DNA from: Gammaproteobacteria bacterium
GTDB taxonomy: Bacteria; Pseudomonadota; Gammaproteobacteria; Steroidobacterales; Rariloculaceae
Direction of reading: 5' to 3'
Length of the DNA stretch: 64,000 nt
NCBI GenBank assembly: GCA_022825505.1
Contig: JAJDWR010000025.1
Location: 1 to 64,000, forward strand
Shown here: one piece after another, positions 44,332 to 53,769 of the stretch
How positions within the stretch are numbered: the first letter of the stretch is position 1
Layout: every line of letters starts with the position of its first letter
Notes under the pieces: model-generated
Databases searched by the model: none
Told to the model about the DNA's origin: nothing
Seen by the model: only the letters and a program-made list of their open reading frames with translations
Position numbers and translations under genes: made by a program

Positions 44332-46578
44332 ATGCAACGAACCTCCACCGGACCCGCCATCGCGGCCGCGTGCCTGATAGGCGTGACCGCAAGCGCGCAG
44401 ACGCAGGTCGATCCCGGCGCCCGGGAGAAAACCGTGCGCATCGTGCGCACCGACGCGGCGCCCGTCATCGACGGCGTGCTGGATGAGGAAATCTGGAGTC
44501 TTGCCGCGCCGGTCGACGACTTTCACCAGATCAATCCCAACGAATACGATGAACCGACGCAGAGGACGGTGGTCGTCCTGCTCTACGACGATACTCACCT
44601 CTACGTCGGCGCGCGCCTGCTGGACAGCCAGCCCGGCGAGATTACCGCCCAGATTCTCCGCCAAGGCGAACGCGTCGACGACGACGACTATTTCGGAGTC
44701 ATCCTCGATCCGTTCCTCGATCGCCGCAACGGCTACCTGTTCCAGCTGAATGCCAACGGGGTGCGTGCCGAGGCCATCTATCGGAATACCACCCAGACGA
44801 ATTTCGATTGGGTGGGTATCTGGCGTGCGCAGGCCACGATGCACGAGGAAGGGTGGACTGCGGAGATGGCCATACCCTTCAAGACGCTTTCATTCAACCC
44901 GGACAGCGACAGTTGGGGAATCAATTTCACCCGTGGGGTTGCGCGCACGAACGAAACCTCCGGCTGGATGTCCCGGACCCGTCAGCAGAATCCGAGCATC
45001 GCCGGTACGGTGGTGGGCCTGGACGGACTGGAGCAGGGCCTCGGCCTGGACGTCGTTCCGTCCCTGAGCAGCCGGGAGTCCCGGTTCTTCGTACCGGCGG
45101 GTTCCGATTCGGCCACCGAGCCATCCCTGGACGTGTTCTACAAGTTCACTCCGGCGTTGACGGGCGTGCTGACGCTGAACACGGACTTCTCCGCGACCGA
45201 AGTGGACGACCGCCAGGTCAACCTCACCCGGTTCAGCCTGCTGTTTCCGGAAAAACGAGACTTCTTCCTGCAGGATGCCGACATCTTCGAGTTTGCCCGT
45301 CTCGCCGGTATGGGGGGCGGTCCCGACGGCGGGGGTGGCGGGGGCGGCGGGGGCGGCGGTGCGGCGGGTCAGAACGGCCGGCCGTTCTTCTCGCGCACCA
45401 TCGGCCTGAGCGAGTCGCGGCAACCCGTGGACATCGAGGCAGGGGCGAAGTTGACCGGCCGGCTCGGCCGCTGGAACCTCGGCGTCATCGACATCCGCCA
45501 GGCGGCGTTCGAAGATGTCGAGGCAACGAACCTGTTCGTGGGCCGGGCCGTCGCCAATATTCTGGAGGAATCGAATCTCGGTGTTATCGTGACCGACGGA
45601 GACCCCCATTCCAATCTGGACAACACGGTAGTGGGTGCGGACTTTCGCTACCTCAACACGCGTTTACCCGGCAGGCGTACGGCGGAGGGCGATGCCTGGT
45701 ACCAGCAATCCTCCACGCCCGGACTGGACGGAGACGATACGGCCTTCGGGGCCGGATTTCGCATTCGGAGCATCGACAAGTTCAGCGGCGAACTGCGCTA
45801 TTCCCAGTTGGGCGAGCACTTCAATCCTGCCCTGGGCTTCGCCAACCGCGTCGGCATCCGCCAGTATTCGGGAAACATCGGATACTCTCATCGGCCCCGG
45901 GGTACGTTCTACCGTGCGCTGGCCGGTGGGCCCCAGTTTCAACGCAGTGAGCGATTGAGCGATGGAAGTTTGCAGAGCGAGTCTGTCGGTTTTCGCATCG
46001 CCATGTTCTCTCACGCCGGCGATCGGGTATTCACCGGTTGCTCCCGGGACACGGAAGGGCTGATTCGCCCGTTTACCATTCGACGAGCCCGGGACCCCGC
46101 CGACAATGTGGTGATTTCGCCGGGTTTGTATACCTTCAACGTTTGCAGCCTCAACGGCGGGACCGCCGACCAGCGCAAGGTTGCCGGGCGAATGTCCTAC
46201 GAGTCGGGAGATTTCTACAACGGCCGGAAGGTCTCGCTGCAGCCGGGAATCACTTGGCGTCCCTCTTCGCACTTTGCCCTCGACCTTCAGTATCAGGTGG
46301 ACGACATCGAGCTGCCGCAGGGCTCATTCGTGTCCCGGCTCACCCGGCTGCGCACGGATGTCGTTTTCTCCTCGACGCTCTCCTGGGTCAACCTCGTCCA
46401 GTGGGACAATGACACCTACGAATTCGGGATCAACTCGCGCCTTCACTGGATTCCGCAGGCCGGCAGGGAAGTCTACCTGGTGCTGAACCACAACCTTCAG
46501 GACTACGACGAGGACGGCACATACCGCTCGATGAACGCCGATCTCACCGCGAAGTTGAATTACACGATTCGCTTCTGA
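44332..46578 (+). CDS. CBM9/DUF5916 outer-membrane protein, copy 3
   Basis: About 748 residues from an ATG at 44332. Signal ends TASAQ. It shares with copy 2 most of the CBM9-type region and barrel, but has a longer Gly-run (GGGPDGGGGGGGGGGGAAG, 45310-45370) at exactly the loop before QNGRPFFSRTIGLS. Ends KLNYTIRF. A TGCGATAAT box precedes it, as for copy 2. Its stop is nine bases from the convergent DUF6152 fusion gene. Confidence 0.82.
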   Translation: MQRTSTGPAIAAACLIGVTASAQTQVDPGAREKTVRIVRTDAAPVIDGVLDEEIWSLAAPVDDFHQINPNEYDEPTQRTVVVLLYDDTHLYVGARLLDSQPGEITAQILRQGERVDDDDYFGVILDPFLDRRNGYLFQLNANGVRAEAIYRNTTQTNFDWVGIWRAQATMHEEGWTAEMAIPFKTLSFNPDSDSWGINFTRGVARTNETSGWMSRTRQQNPSIAGTVVGLDGLEQGLGLDVVPSLSSRESRFFVPAGSDSATEPSLDVFYKFTPALTGVLTLNTDFSATEVDDRQVNLTRFSLLFPEKRDFFLQDADIFEFARLAGMGGGPDGGGGGGGGGGGAAGQNGRPFFSRTIGLSESRQPVDIEAGAKLTGRLGRWNLGVIDIRQAAFEDVEATNLFVGRAVANILEESNLGVIVTDGDPHSNLDNTVVGADFRYLNTRLPGRRTAEGDAWYQQSSTPGLDGDDTAFGAGFRIRSIDKFSGELRYSQLGEHFNPALGFANRVGIRQYSGNIGYSHRPRGTFYRALAGGPQFQRSERLSDGSLQSESVGFRIAMFSHAGDRVFTGCSRDTEGLIRPFTIRRARDPADNVVISPGLYTFNVCSLNGGTADQRKVAGRMSYESGDFYNGRKVSLQPGITWRPSSHFALDLQYQVDDIELPQGSFVSRLTRLRTDVVFSSTLSWVNLVQWDNDTYEFGINSRLHWIPQAGREVYLVLNHNLQDYDEDGTYRSMNADLTAKLNYTIRF

Positions 46579-46587
46579 GGAAGCGGC

Positions 46588-47685
46588 CTACGGCTGGGGC
46601 AGGGTTACGGGGACTTCGTATTCGTCTTCGGTGTAGCCGGCGGTGATGTAGAACCACGCGGCTTCCATGGAGCATTCGGCCTGGAGGATGGGGCGGTCGG
46701 CGACCTTGGCCCACGAGTGCTGGATGATCAGCGGTTCCGTCAGGTATTCGGGGTCGGTGATGGTGAATTCGCCCTTCAGTGCCATGCCGTCTTCTTCGAG
46801 CCAGTAGCGTTCGACCAGGTGCTTCCGGTCGCTTGAGTGCAGGCCGATCTGGATGCCCCAGCGGTCGTCGACGAAGTGAGTGGTTTCGATGACCAGTACG
46901 TCGTCTTCGAAGTGGCCGGTGGAGTGGCCCCAGGCGCTTTGTTCCGCCGCCGGGGCGGCGTCCGGATTCATGTGGACGACGCGGGGCTGCGGCCAGAGGT
47001 CGCGGTCGATGATGATGGTGTCCTCGTCTTCCCAGCGGAAGTTGTAGGCCATGGGCATCATCATCATGCGCGGCGGGCCGGGGTAGATGCATTCGTTCAG
47101 CGGGTTCTGGGACTCGTGGAACCCGGCGACCAGCGCCAAACCCCTTTCGTTCAGGGGCATGTCTGCCGGGGGTTCGCGGTAGGGGCTGACGGTGCGTGTC
47201 CAGAAGCCGGAGGGGAAGGATTCGGCAGGCGCGATTTCCGCGTTGACAACCGAGCCGGACGGCGGTTCGGCGCCCGTTTCCGCAACGTAGTCCTGCAATA
47301 GTCGGCTGCTCGCGAACATCCGCGGTCCGTCCTCGGACTGCGCCCAGTCCAGGCCCATGTAGGGGCGGTCCGGGTCGCGGTCGTGGGCGCCGCTCCAGAT
47401 GATCGGATCGCCGGGCTCGAAAGTGTCGGCGGCCCAGCCCAAACGGGCCAGCGAGGGCGGATTCATGGACTCCACGGTGTATTGGACCACGTCGCCGTTT
47501 TCGTCCGGTACGTCGATGATCAGGTACACGTGGGGCACCTTCCAGAGATACTCGGCCACTACGCCCGCCTTGGTCTGCACGTTGTTGTTGTCCAGGCTCG
47601 CATGGGAGTGATGTGCCGCCGATCCCGCGGCAAAGGCCAGCCCGGCGACGCCGGCGGCGCAGGAAATCGATTTCACCCGGTTCAT
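46588..47685 (-). CDS. Exported DUF6152 protein fused to partner domain
   Basis: 365 residues. Signal ends GSAA, then HHSHASLDNN. The DUF6152 half is somewhat diverged (VVAEYLWKVPHVYL rather than W-x-NPH). The partner half has YPGPPRMMMMPMAYNF (a methionine run), WGHSTGHFEDDVLVIETTHF and LVERYWLEEDG. Third fused example in the window. Convergent with DUF5916 copy 3. Confidence 0.72.
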   Translation of the reverse strand: MNRVKSISCAAGVAGLAFAAGSAAHHSHASLDNNNVQTKAGVVAEYLWKVPHVYLIIDVPDENGDVVQYTVESMNPPSLARLGWAADTFEPGDPIIWSGAHDRDPDRPYMGLDWAQSEDGPRMFASSRLLQDYVAETGAEPPSGSVVNAEIAPAESFPSGFWTRTVSPYREPPADMPLNERGLALVAGFHESQNPLNECIYPGPPRMMMMPMAYNFRWEDEDTIIIDRDLWPQPRVVHMNPDAAPAAEQSAWGHSTGHFEDDVLVIETTHFVDDRWGIQIGLHSSDRKHLVERYWLEEDGMALKGEFTITDPEYLTEPLIIQHSWAKVADRPILQAECSMEAAWFYITAGYTEDEYEVPVTLPQP

Positions 47686-47925
47686 CGGTACGTCTTCTCG
47701 CTGAGTCTTTTCACGGGATTCTAAGACAGGTTGGCTGTTTTCCGCGCCCTGCGCGGTCCAAAAGTCTTGTGGGCTTCACATTTCTAAGCAGATATTCGAG
47801 GTTCGGAAAGGCAAACTAGTACCGATGAAAAAGTGCTCGCGCCGCGGATACGCTGACCAAAAGCTCAGGGTGTCCGGCGCAGAGCGAAGTATCGATACGG
47901 ACAGTTTACCAGCGGGTGAAGCGTC

Positions 47926-48504
47926 ATGAAGTGTCACAGGGTGTTTCTATTTGGTCTCGGCGTCCTGGTGCCGGTGCTCGCCGGTTCCCATCACAGCGTG
48001 CCGGCGGAGTACGGCGACTCGGGTACGCCGACCCACTACATCGAGGGCACCATCAGCCGGGTCCTGTGGAACAATCCGCATATCTTCATCAATATCGTGA
48101 CCTCCGGCGGAGAGGTCGAGGCGGGTGAGAACTGGCGCCTCACGACGCACCCCATCAACATCATGGAAGGGACCTACGGCTTCCGCAGCGATGAATTCAA
48201 CGAGGGGGACGAGGTCAGGGTGTACGGGTGGTTCCATCTGCGCGGCCAGCCGCTGTTCCAGATCCGGGCGATCTCGGTCAACGAGGGCCCGATGCAGTCG
48301 ACGCTGCGGTTCTCCGATCTGCGGGATATCGTCAAGGGGACGCTGTCGGAGCAGCAGATCATCCCGACGAGGAACATCAACGGTACCAGTCCCGCCCGGG
48401 CCGGCGCCGAGACGGTTCAGGCGCTGGGCGAGATGGGCTACCTGGACGAGCAGGGCAACGTCAATCTCCCGGACGAGATTCTGTATCCGGAATTCTCCCT
48501 ATAA
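47926..48504 (+). CDS. Exported DUF6152 protein (stand-alone, longer C-terminus)
   Basis: 192 residues. Signal ends PVLAGS, then HHSVPAEYGDS, so the His pair is one or two residues after the likely cut. Core YIEGTISRVLWNNPHIFINI is a clear family match. A C-terminal extension contains NINGTSPARAGAE. A short ORF upstream (47825-47929) ends in ATGA overlapping this start but I do not consider it a gene. Followed by the molybdenum hydroxylase operon on the same strand. Confidence 0.75.
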   Translation: MKCHRVFLFGLGVLVPVLAGSHHSVPAEYGDSGTPTHYIEGTISRVLWNNPHIFINIVTSGGEVEAGENWRLTTHPINIMEGTYGFRSDEFNEGDEVRVYGWFHLRGQPLFQIRAISVNEGPMQSTLRFSDLRDIVKGTLSEQQIIPTRNINGTSPARAGAETVQALGEMGYLDEQGNVNLPDEILYPEFSL

Positions 48505-48701
48505 ACTTCATGCGGCCAGCCGGTCTCGGCCACGCTTGATCCAGCGTCTCGCCGGAGTTTGCGGGCCGGGATCGGGCTATGTCCCCAAACGTCGCATGAA
48601 ATCGTGTATTCATCGCGCGTATGGTTGTCTATTCGGGCGAATTTTCATACGATGCTGCTAAACAACAACACGCTGCAAACACTATTTTCAGGTGGCTTTC
48701 A

Positions 48702-49388
48702 ATGACCGACGAAAAAACGCTTGTTTCAGGAATTGATATACCCTCGCCTGCGTCCGCCACGGACGATGGTGGAGTGCTCGGGACGATCGGCAGGGTCGGT
48801 GCGTCGAGGCGTCAGTTCATCAAGGGGGTAATCTCCTCCGGAGCCGCCGTGAGTTCCGCCGGGTACGTCTTCGGCGGCATGGCGGGTTGCGCGACCGAAG
48901 AGGCGCCGATGGCCGGTGGCGTCGAGCGGCTGATCAGCCTCAACGTCAATGGCGAAACCCGCCGCGTGGACGTGCTGCCCTACGAAACACTGGCCATGAC
49001 CCTCCGGTACAAGCTGGGGCTGACCGGCACCAAGCTGGGTTGCGACCGGGCCGAATGCGGTGCCTGCACGGTGCTGCTGGACGGCGTCTCCACGTACTCG
49101 TGCTCGACACTGACGCACACCGTGCGAGGCCGCGCCATCCGGACCGTCGAGGGCCTGGAAGGCCCCAATGGCGAACTGCACCCGGTGCAGCAGGCGATGA
49201 TCGACGAGCTGGGACCGCAGTGCGGTTTCTGCACGCCGGGCCAGGTGATGGCGGCGGTGGCACTGCTTGAGGCGAACCCCAGCCCCACCCGGGACGAGGC
49301 GAGGTTTGCCCTGTCGGGCAACCTCTGCCGGTGCGGGGCCTACGATCATTATCTGAATTCCGTGATGCGCGCGGCGCAGAGTGCCTGA
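48702..49388 (+). CDS. Tat-exported [2Fe-2S] subunit of a molybdenum hydroxylase (PaoA-like)
   Basis: About 228 residues from an ATG at 48702 (AGGTGG upstream). Twin-arginine motif SRRQFIKG at residues 35-42; a cysteine in GGMAGC could be a lipidation site. Two [2Fe-2S] clusters: CDRAECGACTVLLDG with a following SCS cysteine, and CGFCTPGQ ... LCRCGAY. In E. coli PaoABC the matching subunit carries the Tat signal and brings the others out with it, which fits the lack of signals on the neighbours. Overlaps or abuts the large subunit start by a few bases. Confidence 0.9.
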   Translation: MTDEKTLVSGIDIPSPASATDDGGVLGTIGRVGASRRQFIKGVISSGAAVSSAGYVFGGMAGCATEEAPMAGGVERLISLNVNGETRRVDVLPYETLAMTLRYKLGLTGTKLGCDRAECGACTVLLDGVSTYSCSTLTHTVRGRAIRTVEGLEGPNGELHPVQQAMIDELGPQCGFCTPGQVMAAVALLEANPSPTRDEARFALSGNLCRCGAYDHYLNSVMRAAQSA

Positions 49389-49389
49389 G

Positions 49390-51801
49390 ATGGCTTACAC
49401 ACTACTTGGAAAGGACTTCACCCCGCCGGACGTGCGGGCCAAGGTCACGGGCAGCGCCAAATACACCGAGGACTTCCGCGCCGAAGGCATGGCGTTCTGT
49501 AAGCTGTTGTTGAGTCCGGCGCCCCATGCGCGAGTCACCAACGTGGATGTCTCCGCGGTGCTGGAGATGGAAGGCGTTCTGGGCGTCCTCCAGGCTTCCG
49601 AACTGCGGGCGCCGCCGCCGCCGGTGGAGCCTGCGCTCACCGACGAGCCGCTTTTTGTGGGCCAGCCGATTCTGGCGGTGGCTGCCGAGAACGAAACCAT
49701 CGCCTCGGACGCCCTGGACGCCATTACCTACGACCTCGAACCGTTGCCGTTCACCGTCGACCCGCTGGAGGCGCTCTATCCGGGCGGTCCCAGCGCTCGG
49801 CAGGACGGCAACGCCGCCGTCGTCAACTACGGCAATACCGTCGTCGAGACCCGCCACTGGACGGCGCAGGACTTCGCTGCCGCGGGCGACGGGCAGCTTC
49901 CCACCGGGGAGCCGAACATGGAGTGGTCCTACGGCGACGTCGACCAGGCGCTGGCCGATGCGGCGCTGGTACTGGACGAGAGCTTCGTCACGGCGGGACT
50001 GGCCCATCACAGCATGGAGCCGCGCACCACCATGGCCTATTGGGAGAACGGCAAGTGCCATCTCCACGGCTCGGTCCAGAGCCAGAGCTTCTCCATGCCG
50101 ATACTGGCGGGCATGCTGGGCATGGAGCAGGAAGACATCGTCTTCGTGTCGGAGTATTGCGGCGGCGGATTCGGTTCCAAGGCCGTGCCGTTCCCCAGCA
50201 TGGCGATACCGGTCAATCTCTCCCGCAAGATCGGCCGACCGGTCATGATGCGCCTGACCCGCCACGAGGAATACTACCTGGGACTCGCCCGGACGGGCAT
50301 GCAGGGCCGGATTCGCCTCGGATTCAACGCGGATGGCCGGGTGACAGCCGCCGACCTGTTCCTGATCCAGGAAAACGGCCCTCACGCCGGGTTCCCCAAC
50401 CTCACCGGCGCCGCTGCGGGCGTGTCGGCGATGTACCAGCCGGAGTCGATGCGCTTCCGCGGCGTGGGTGTGTTCACCAATACACCGCCGCGCATGGCCC
50501 AGCGCGGACCGGGCTACAACGAAATGTCCGCTGCGATCGAGCCGCTGATCGACAAGGCGGCGCGGGAACTGGATCTCGATCGCCTTGCAATCCGCATGAT
50601 CAACGCACCGGGCGAGGGCGCCACGGTGGGTCCGCAACGGACTCCGCTGACCAGCGCGTTTCTGCCCGAAGCGCTGACCATGGCTGCCGAGCAGTTCAAC
50701 TGGGAGGAGCGCAAGGCGCTGAGCGGTCAGCGCAACGGCTCGAAGGTGACCGGCGTGGGCGTCGGCCTGGCGTACCATCCCGCCGGCAACAACGGCTTTG
50801 ACGGGCTGGTGCGGTTGACGCCGGAAGGCAAGCTCCACATCCACACCGGTGTGGGCAACCTCGGCACCTATTCCCACAGCGCCACGTCCCGCGTGGCCGC
50901 GGAAGTTCTGAAGTGCGACTGGGCCGACTGCATCATCGAGCGCGGCGACAGCCGCCGGCACCTGCCCCACAACCAGGGGCAGTTCGGCAGCAACACCTCG
51001 TTTACCATGAGCCGCACCAACTACGTGGCGGCCATGGACGCGGTGGCCAAGCTGAAGGAGATCGCCGCCATGGATCTCGGCGGGTCGCCCGGGGACTACG
51101 ACATCGGCGGCCATCGCGTCTTCGCCAGGGACGACGAGTCGAAGTTCCTGACCTATCCGGACGCGGCCGCCCGCGCGATCGAACTGGGCGGCAAATTCTC
51201 CGGCGAGGAAGCACCGGAAGATATCAATCCCACCACGCAGATGGCCGTTGCGGGGTTGGCCGGCACCGGCCTGATCGGCGTCGCCCGGGACAACATCGAA
51301 CTGAACGGGCAGCCCGCGGCCCATGTCGCCGGCTGCGCCCAGGTGGAGCTGGACGTGGAGACGGGGCTGGTGGAGGTCGTCGATTACGCTGCGGCGGTAG
51401 ATTGCGGCACGGTCGTGCATCCCATGAGTCTCGCGACCCAGACCAAGGGTGGCGCGGTGATGGGAATCGGCATGGCGCGCTACGAGCGCCACATCTACGA
51501 TCGGCAGAACGGCCTGCCGGGCAACATCGGGTTCCACCAGGCGAAGCCGCCTTCCTACCTGGACGTGCCCGCGGAGATGCAGACCGGTGCGGTGGACATG
51601 CCCGATCCGGAAAATCCGGTGGGCATCAAGGGTATGGGGGAACCGGTCATGGGCGCCGGGCTTGCAGCCGTGCTGAACGCCATCTCCGATGCCATGGGCG
51701 GGCATGTCTTCAACCGCACACCCGTCACGACCGACATGATCGTCAACGCGCTGGCCGGCCAGGAACAATCCCACGGCCCGCTGGATGTCAATACAGCCTG
51801 A
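49390..51801 (+). CDS. Molybdenum hydroxylase large subunit (PaoC-like)
   Basis: 803 residues from an ATG at 49390. Motifs: PPDVRAKVTGSAKYTEDF, VSEYCGGGFGSKAVP, AQRGPGYNEMSAA, and GIKGMGEPVMGAGLAAV with the catalytic glutamate. No signal peptide. Forms the active site (molybdopterin cytosine dinucleotide expected in this group) of the complex with the [2Fe-2S] and FAD subunits on either side. Close paralogue of the orphan gene at 17595, without its Gly/Met insert. Likely periplasmic aldehyde or N-heterocycle oxidation; substrate not known. Confidence 0.9.
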   Translation: MAYTLLGKDFTPPDVRAKVTGSAKYTEDFRAEGMAFCKLLLSPAPHARVTNVDVSAVLEMEGVLGVLQASELRAPPPPVEPALTDEPLFVGQPILAVAAENETIASDALDAITYDLEPLPFTVDPLEALYPGGPSARQDGNAAVVNYGNTVVETRHWTAQDFAAAGDGQLPTGEPNMEWSYGDVDQALADAALVLDESFVTAGLAHHSMEPRTTMAYWENGKCHLHGSVQSQSFSMPILAGMLGMEQEDIVFVSEYCGGGFGSKAVPFPSMAIPVNLSRKIGRPVMMRLTRHEEYYLGLARTGMQGRIRLGFNADGRVTAADLFLIQENGPHAGFPNLTGAAAGVSAMYQPESMRFRGVGVFTNTPPRMAQRGPGYNEMSAAIEPLIDKAARELDLDRLAIRMINAPGEGATVGPQRTPLTSAFLPEALTMAAEQFNWEERKALSGQRNGSKVTGVGVGLAYHPAGNNGFDGLVRLTPEGKLHIHTGVGNLGTYSHSATSRVAAEVLKCDWADCIIERGDSRRHLPHNQGQFGSNTSFTMSRTNYVAAMDAVAKLKEIAAMDLGGSPGDYDIGGHRVFARDDESKFLTYPDAAARAIELGGKFSGEEAPEDINPTTQMAVAGLAGTGLIGVARDNIELNGQPAAHVAGCAQVELDVETGLVEVVDYAAAVDCGTVVHPMSLATQTKGGAVMGIGMARYERHIYDRQNGLPGNIGFHQAKPPSYLDVPAEMQTGAVDMPDPENPVGIKGMGEPVMGAGLAAVLNAISDAMGGHVFNRTPVTTDMIVNALAGQEQSHGPLDVNTA

Positions 51802-51813
51802 AGGAGCAAAGCC

Positions 51814-52803
51814 ATGTCCAAAGACATGATGCGTGCATTTGAACTTTATCAACCCGACAGCGTGGAAAACGCCGTTGAGCTACTGGGCCGTTTCGGCGCC
51901 GATGGATGGGCGATGGCCGGGGGTAACGATACCCTCGACTGGTTCAAGGATCGGGTTAAGTACGCTGGCTCCGTGGTCGATCTGTCGGGGGTGGAAGGCC
52001 TCAGCGGAATCCGTGAGACGGCAGATGGCGTGGAAATCGGCGCCATGACGACGCTCACCGAGATCGAGGCCAGCCCGCTGATCCAGGAGCGTTACAGCGT
52101 ACTGGCCGATTCGGCGCGCCGGGTCGCGAGTCCGCAGATTCGCAACACCGGCACCATTGGCGGCAACGTCGCCCAGGACACCCGCTGCTGGTACTACCGC
52201 TACGGCGTGGACTGCTACCGCGCCGGCGGCAACAGCTGTTACGCGGATACGCCGCAGGGCCAGAACCGCGAGCACTGCCTGTGGGGCGCCGACCGCTGCA
52301 TCGCGGTCACGCCATCCGATACGGCGCCGGCGCTGGTCGTGCTGGACGCGCGGATGGCGATAGTGAACGCCGACGGCGAACGCGAGGTGCCGGCTGAGGA
52401 ATTCTTCATCGGCCCGGAAATCGACATCGAACGGATGACGGTGCTTGAGCCGGGAGACCTGTTGACGGCGATCCGCATTCCCAACGACTGGGCCGGCGCG
52501 CAGTTCTACTTCGAGAAAGTCGCCGACCGCAACACCTGGGACTTTCCGCTGGTGAACATCGCCTCGGCCATGTTCGTGGAGGGCGGAGCGGTTTCACGCA
52601 TTCGCATGGCGGCCGGCGCGGTGGAGTGCGTGCCGCGGCGGCTCTCCGTTGTGGAGGAAATCGTGACCGGCAGCGCACCGGACGAAGAGACCGCGGCCCT
52701 GGCGGGTCAGGCGGCCGTGCGCGGTGCGACGCCCTTCAACTACAACCACTTCAAGATCCCGCTGCTGGAAAACCTGGTCAAGCGCGCCATTCGCGATTCG
52801 TGA
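51814..52803 (+). CDS. FAD subunit with extra cysteine cluster (PaoB-like)
   Basis: 329 residues. FAD-binding segments GGNDTLDWFKDRV and NTGTIGGNVAQDTRCWYYRY. Extra cysteines in the region CWYYRYGVDC, NSCYAD, REHCLWGADRC match the [4Fe-4S] site reported in PaoB-type subunits. Starts 13 bases after the large subunit. Carries electrons from FAD out of the molybdenum complex. Confidence 0.88.
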   Translation: MSKDMMRAFELYQPDSVENAVELLGRFGADGWAMAGGNDTLDWFKDRVKYAGSVVDLSGVEGLSGIRETADGVEIGAMTTLTEIEASPLIQERYSVLADSARRVASPQIRNTGTIGGNVAQDTRCWYYRYGVDCYRAGGNSCYADTPQGQNREHCLWGADRCIAVTPSDTAPALVVLDARMAIVNADGEREVPAEEFFIGPEIDIERMTVLEPGDLLTAIRIPNDWAGAQFYFEKVADRNTWDFPLVNIASAMFVEGGAVSRIRMAAGAVECVPRRLSVVEEIVTGSAPDEETAALAGQAAVRGATPFNYNHFKIPLLENLVKRAIRDS

Positions 52804-52859
52804 CGGCCTGCGACGGCCTTCACGGAATTACGGACGCTCTCTCCTGAGCGCGAGACCCT

Positions 52860-53018
52860 ATGGAGTTGTTGCGAACCAGCCGTGACGTCTGGGGCCAGGA
52901 GGTCCTGCAGGGCATGTCCTGGGACCTGATTCCGGTCTTCTTTGGCGCCGGCGCCGCCATCATTCTCTGCCACCTGTTGTATCGCTGGTTGCTGGCCCCG
53001 AAGGGCCAACCGAAGTAG
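52860..53018 (+). CDS. Small single-span membrane protein between FAD subunit and cytochrome b
   Basis: 52 residues, ATG at 52860. Charged N-terminus (MELLRTSRDVWGQE), one hydrophobic segment (LIPVFFGAGAAIILCHLLY) and a short Lys-containing tail. Position inside the operon and the span suggest it anchors or joins the molybdenum complex to the cytochrome b next door. No family known to me; the reading frame is supported by its composition and operon location only. Confidence 0.6.
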   Translation: MELLRTSRDVWGQEVLQGMSWDLIPVFFGAGAAIILCHLLYRWLLAPKGQPK

Positions 53019-53090
53019 GGCATGTCGGCGACCGGTTCGGTTCGGGCATCCGCAGCGCGGCGAATCCGCCGGGATCAAGCGATATAGGCC

Positions 53091-53732
53091 ATGCCGGAAG
53101 ACGCTCGGAGGCTGACGCGTCACGCGTTTATCGATCGCCTGCTTCACTGGGGAATGGCGATTTCAACGCTCATCCTCCTGGGAACCGCGTTCCTGCCCAT
53201 CCTGGGCATCGAGTTCGGGTGGGTCACCATTCACTGGGTCAGCGGCATCGTGCTCACCGTGCTCGTGATCGTGCACACGGTTCGTGCATCGTTCTGGCAG
53301 GATCTCGGCTCCATGTGGGTCGACAGGGCGGACCTGCGCAACACCATGCAACTGGCTCGCTGGAACCTCCGCATGAGCGCCCGGCCGCCCGGATTGCCCG
53401 GCAAGTACTCGCTAGCGCAGAAACTGATCCACCATGTTTTCACCGTGGTGGGATTGGCCGCCATCGTGACCGGCGGGCTGATGATGGTGAAGATCGATAC
53501 CCCCTGGTGGGAGCGCAATCCCTACTGGCTCGGGGAAGACGTCTTCGGCGTGATCTACGTGCTCCACGATCTCGCGGCGCTGGCGCTGATCACGCTGGTG
53601 ATGGTCCACATCTACTTTGCACTGCGGCCCGAAAAACTGCACTTCACCCGCTCCATGTTTCTCGGCTGGATCACCCGGCGCGAGTACAATGAGCACCACG
53701 ACAGCGCTCGCTGGGCCGTGGATACGGACTGA
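53091..53732 (+). CDS. Cytochrome b561-type membrane subunit
   Basis: 213 residues with four helices: DRLLHWGMAISTLILLGTAF, TIHWVSGIVLTVLVIVHTVRA, IHHVFTVVGLAAIVTGGLMM and VLHDLAALALITLVMVHIYF. Histidines in helices 1, 2 and 4 and around HH in helix 3 could bind two haems b. Formate-dehydrogenase-gamma/b561-like. Would pass electrons from the exported molybdenum enzyme to the quinone pool. Confidence 0.85.
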   Translation: MPEDARRLTRHAFIDRLLHWGMAISTLILLGTAFLPILGIEFGWVTIHWVSGIVLTVLVIVHTVRASFWQDLGSMWVDRADLRNTMQLARWNLRMSARPPGLPGKYSLAQKLIHHVFTVVGLAAIVTGGLMMVKIDTPWWERNPYWLGEDVFGVIYVLHDLAALALITLVMVHIYFALRPEKLHFTRSMFLGWITRREYNEHHDSARWAVDTD

Positions 53733-53769
53733 CGCGCAGCGGGCGCCAACAGCCATCGGAGGGCGCAGA

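Noticed and set aside
47825..47929. 34-residue ORF overlapping the next start by ATGA
   Set aside because: No hydrophobic or conserved feature, weak ribosome site; could be a leader peptide but nothing supports it.
49402..51852. Minus-strand open frame opposite the Mo large subunit
   Set aside because: Shadow of a gene with catalytic motifs and no recognisable domain of its own.
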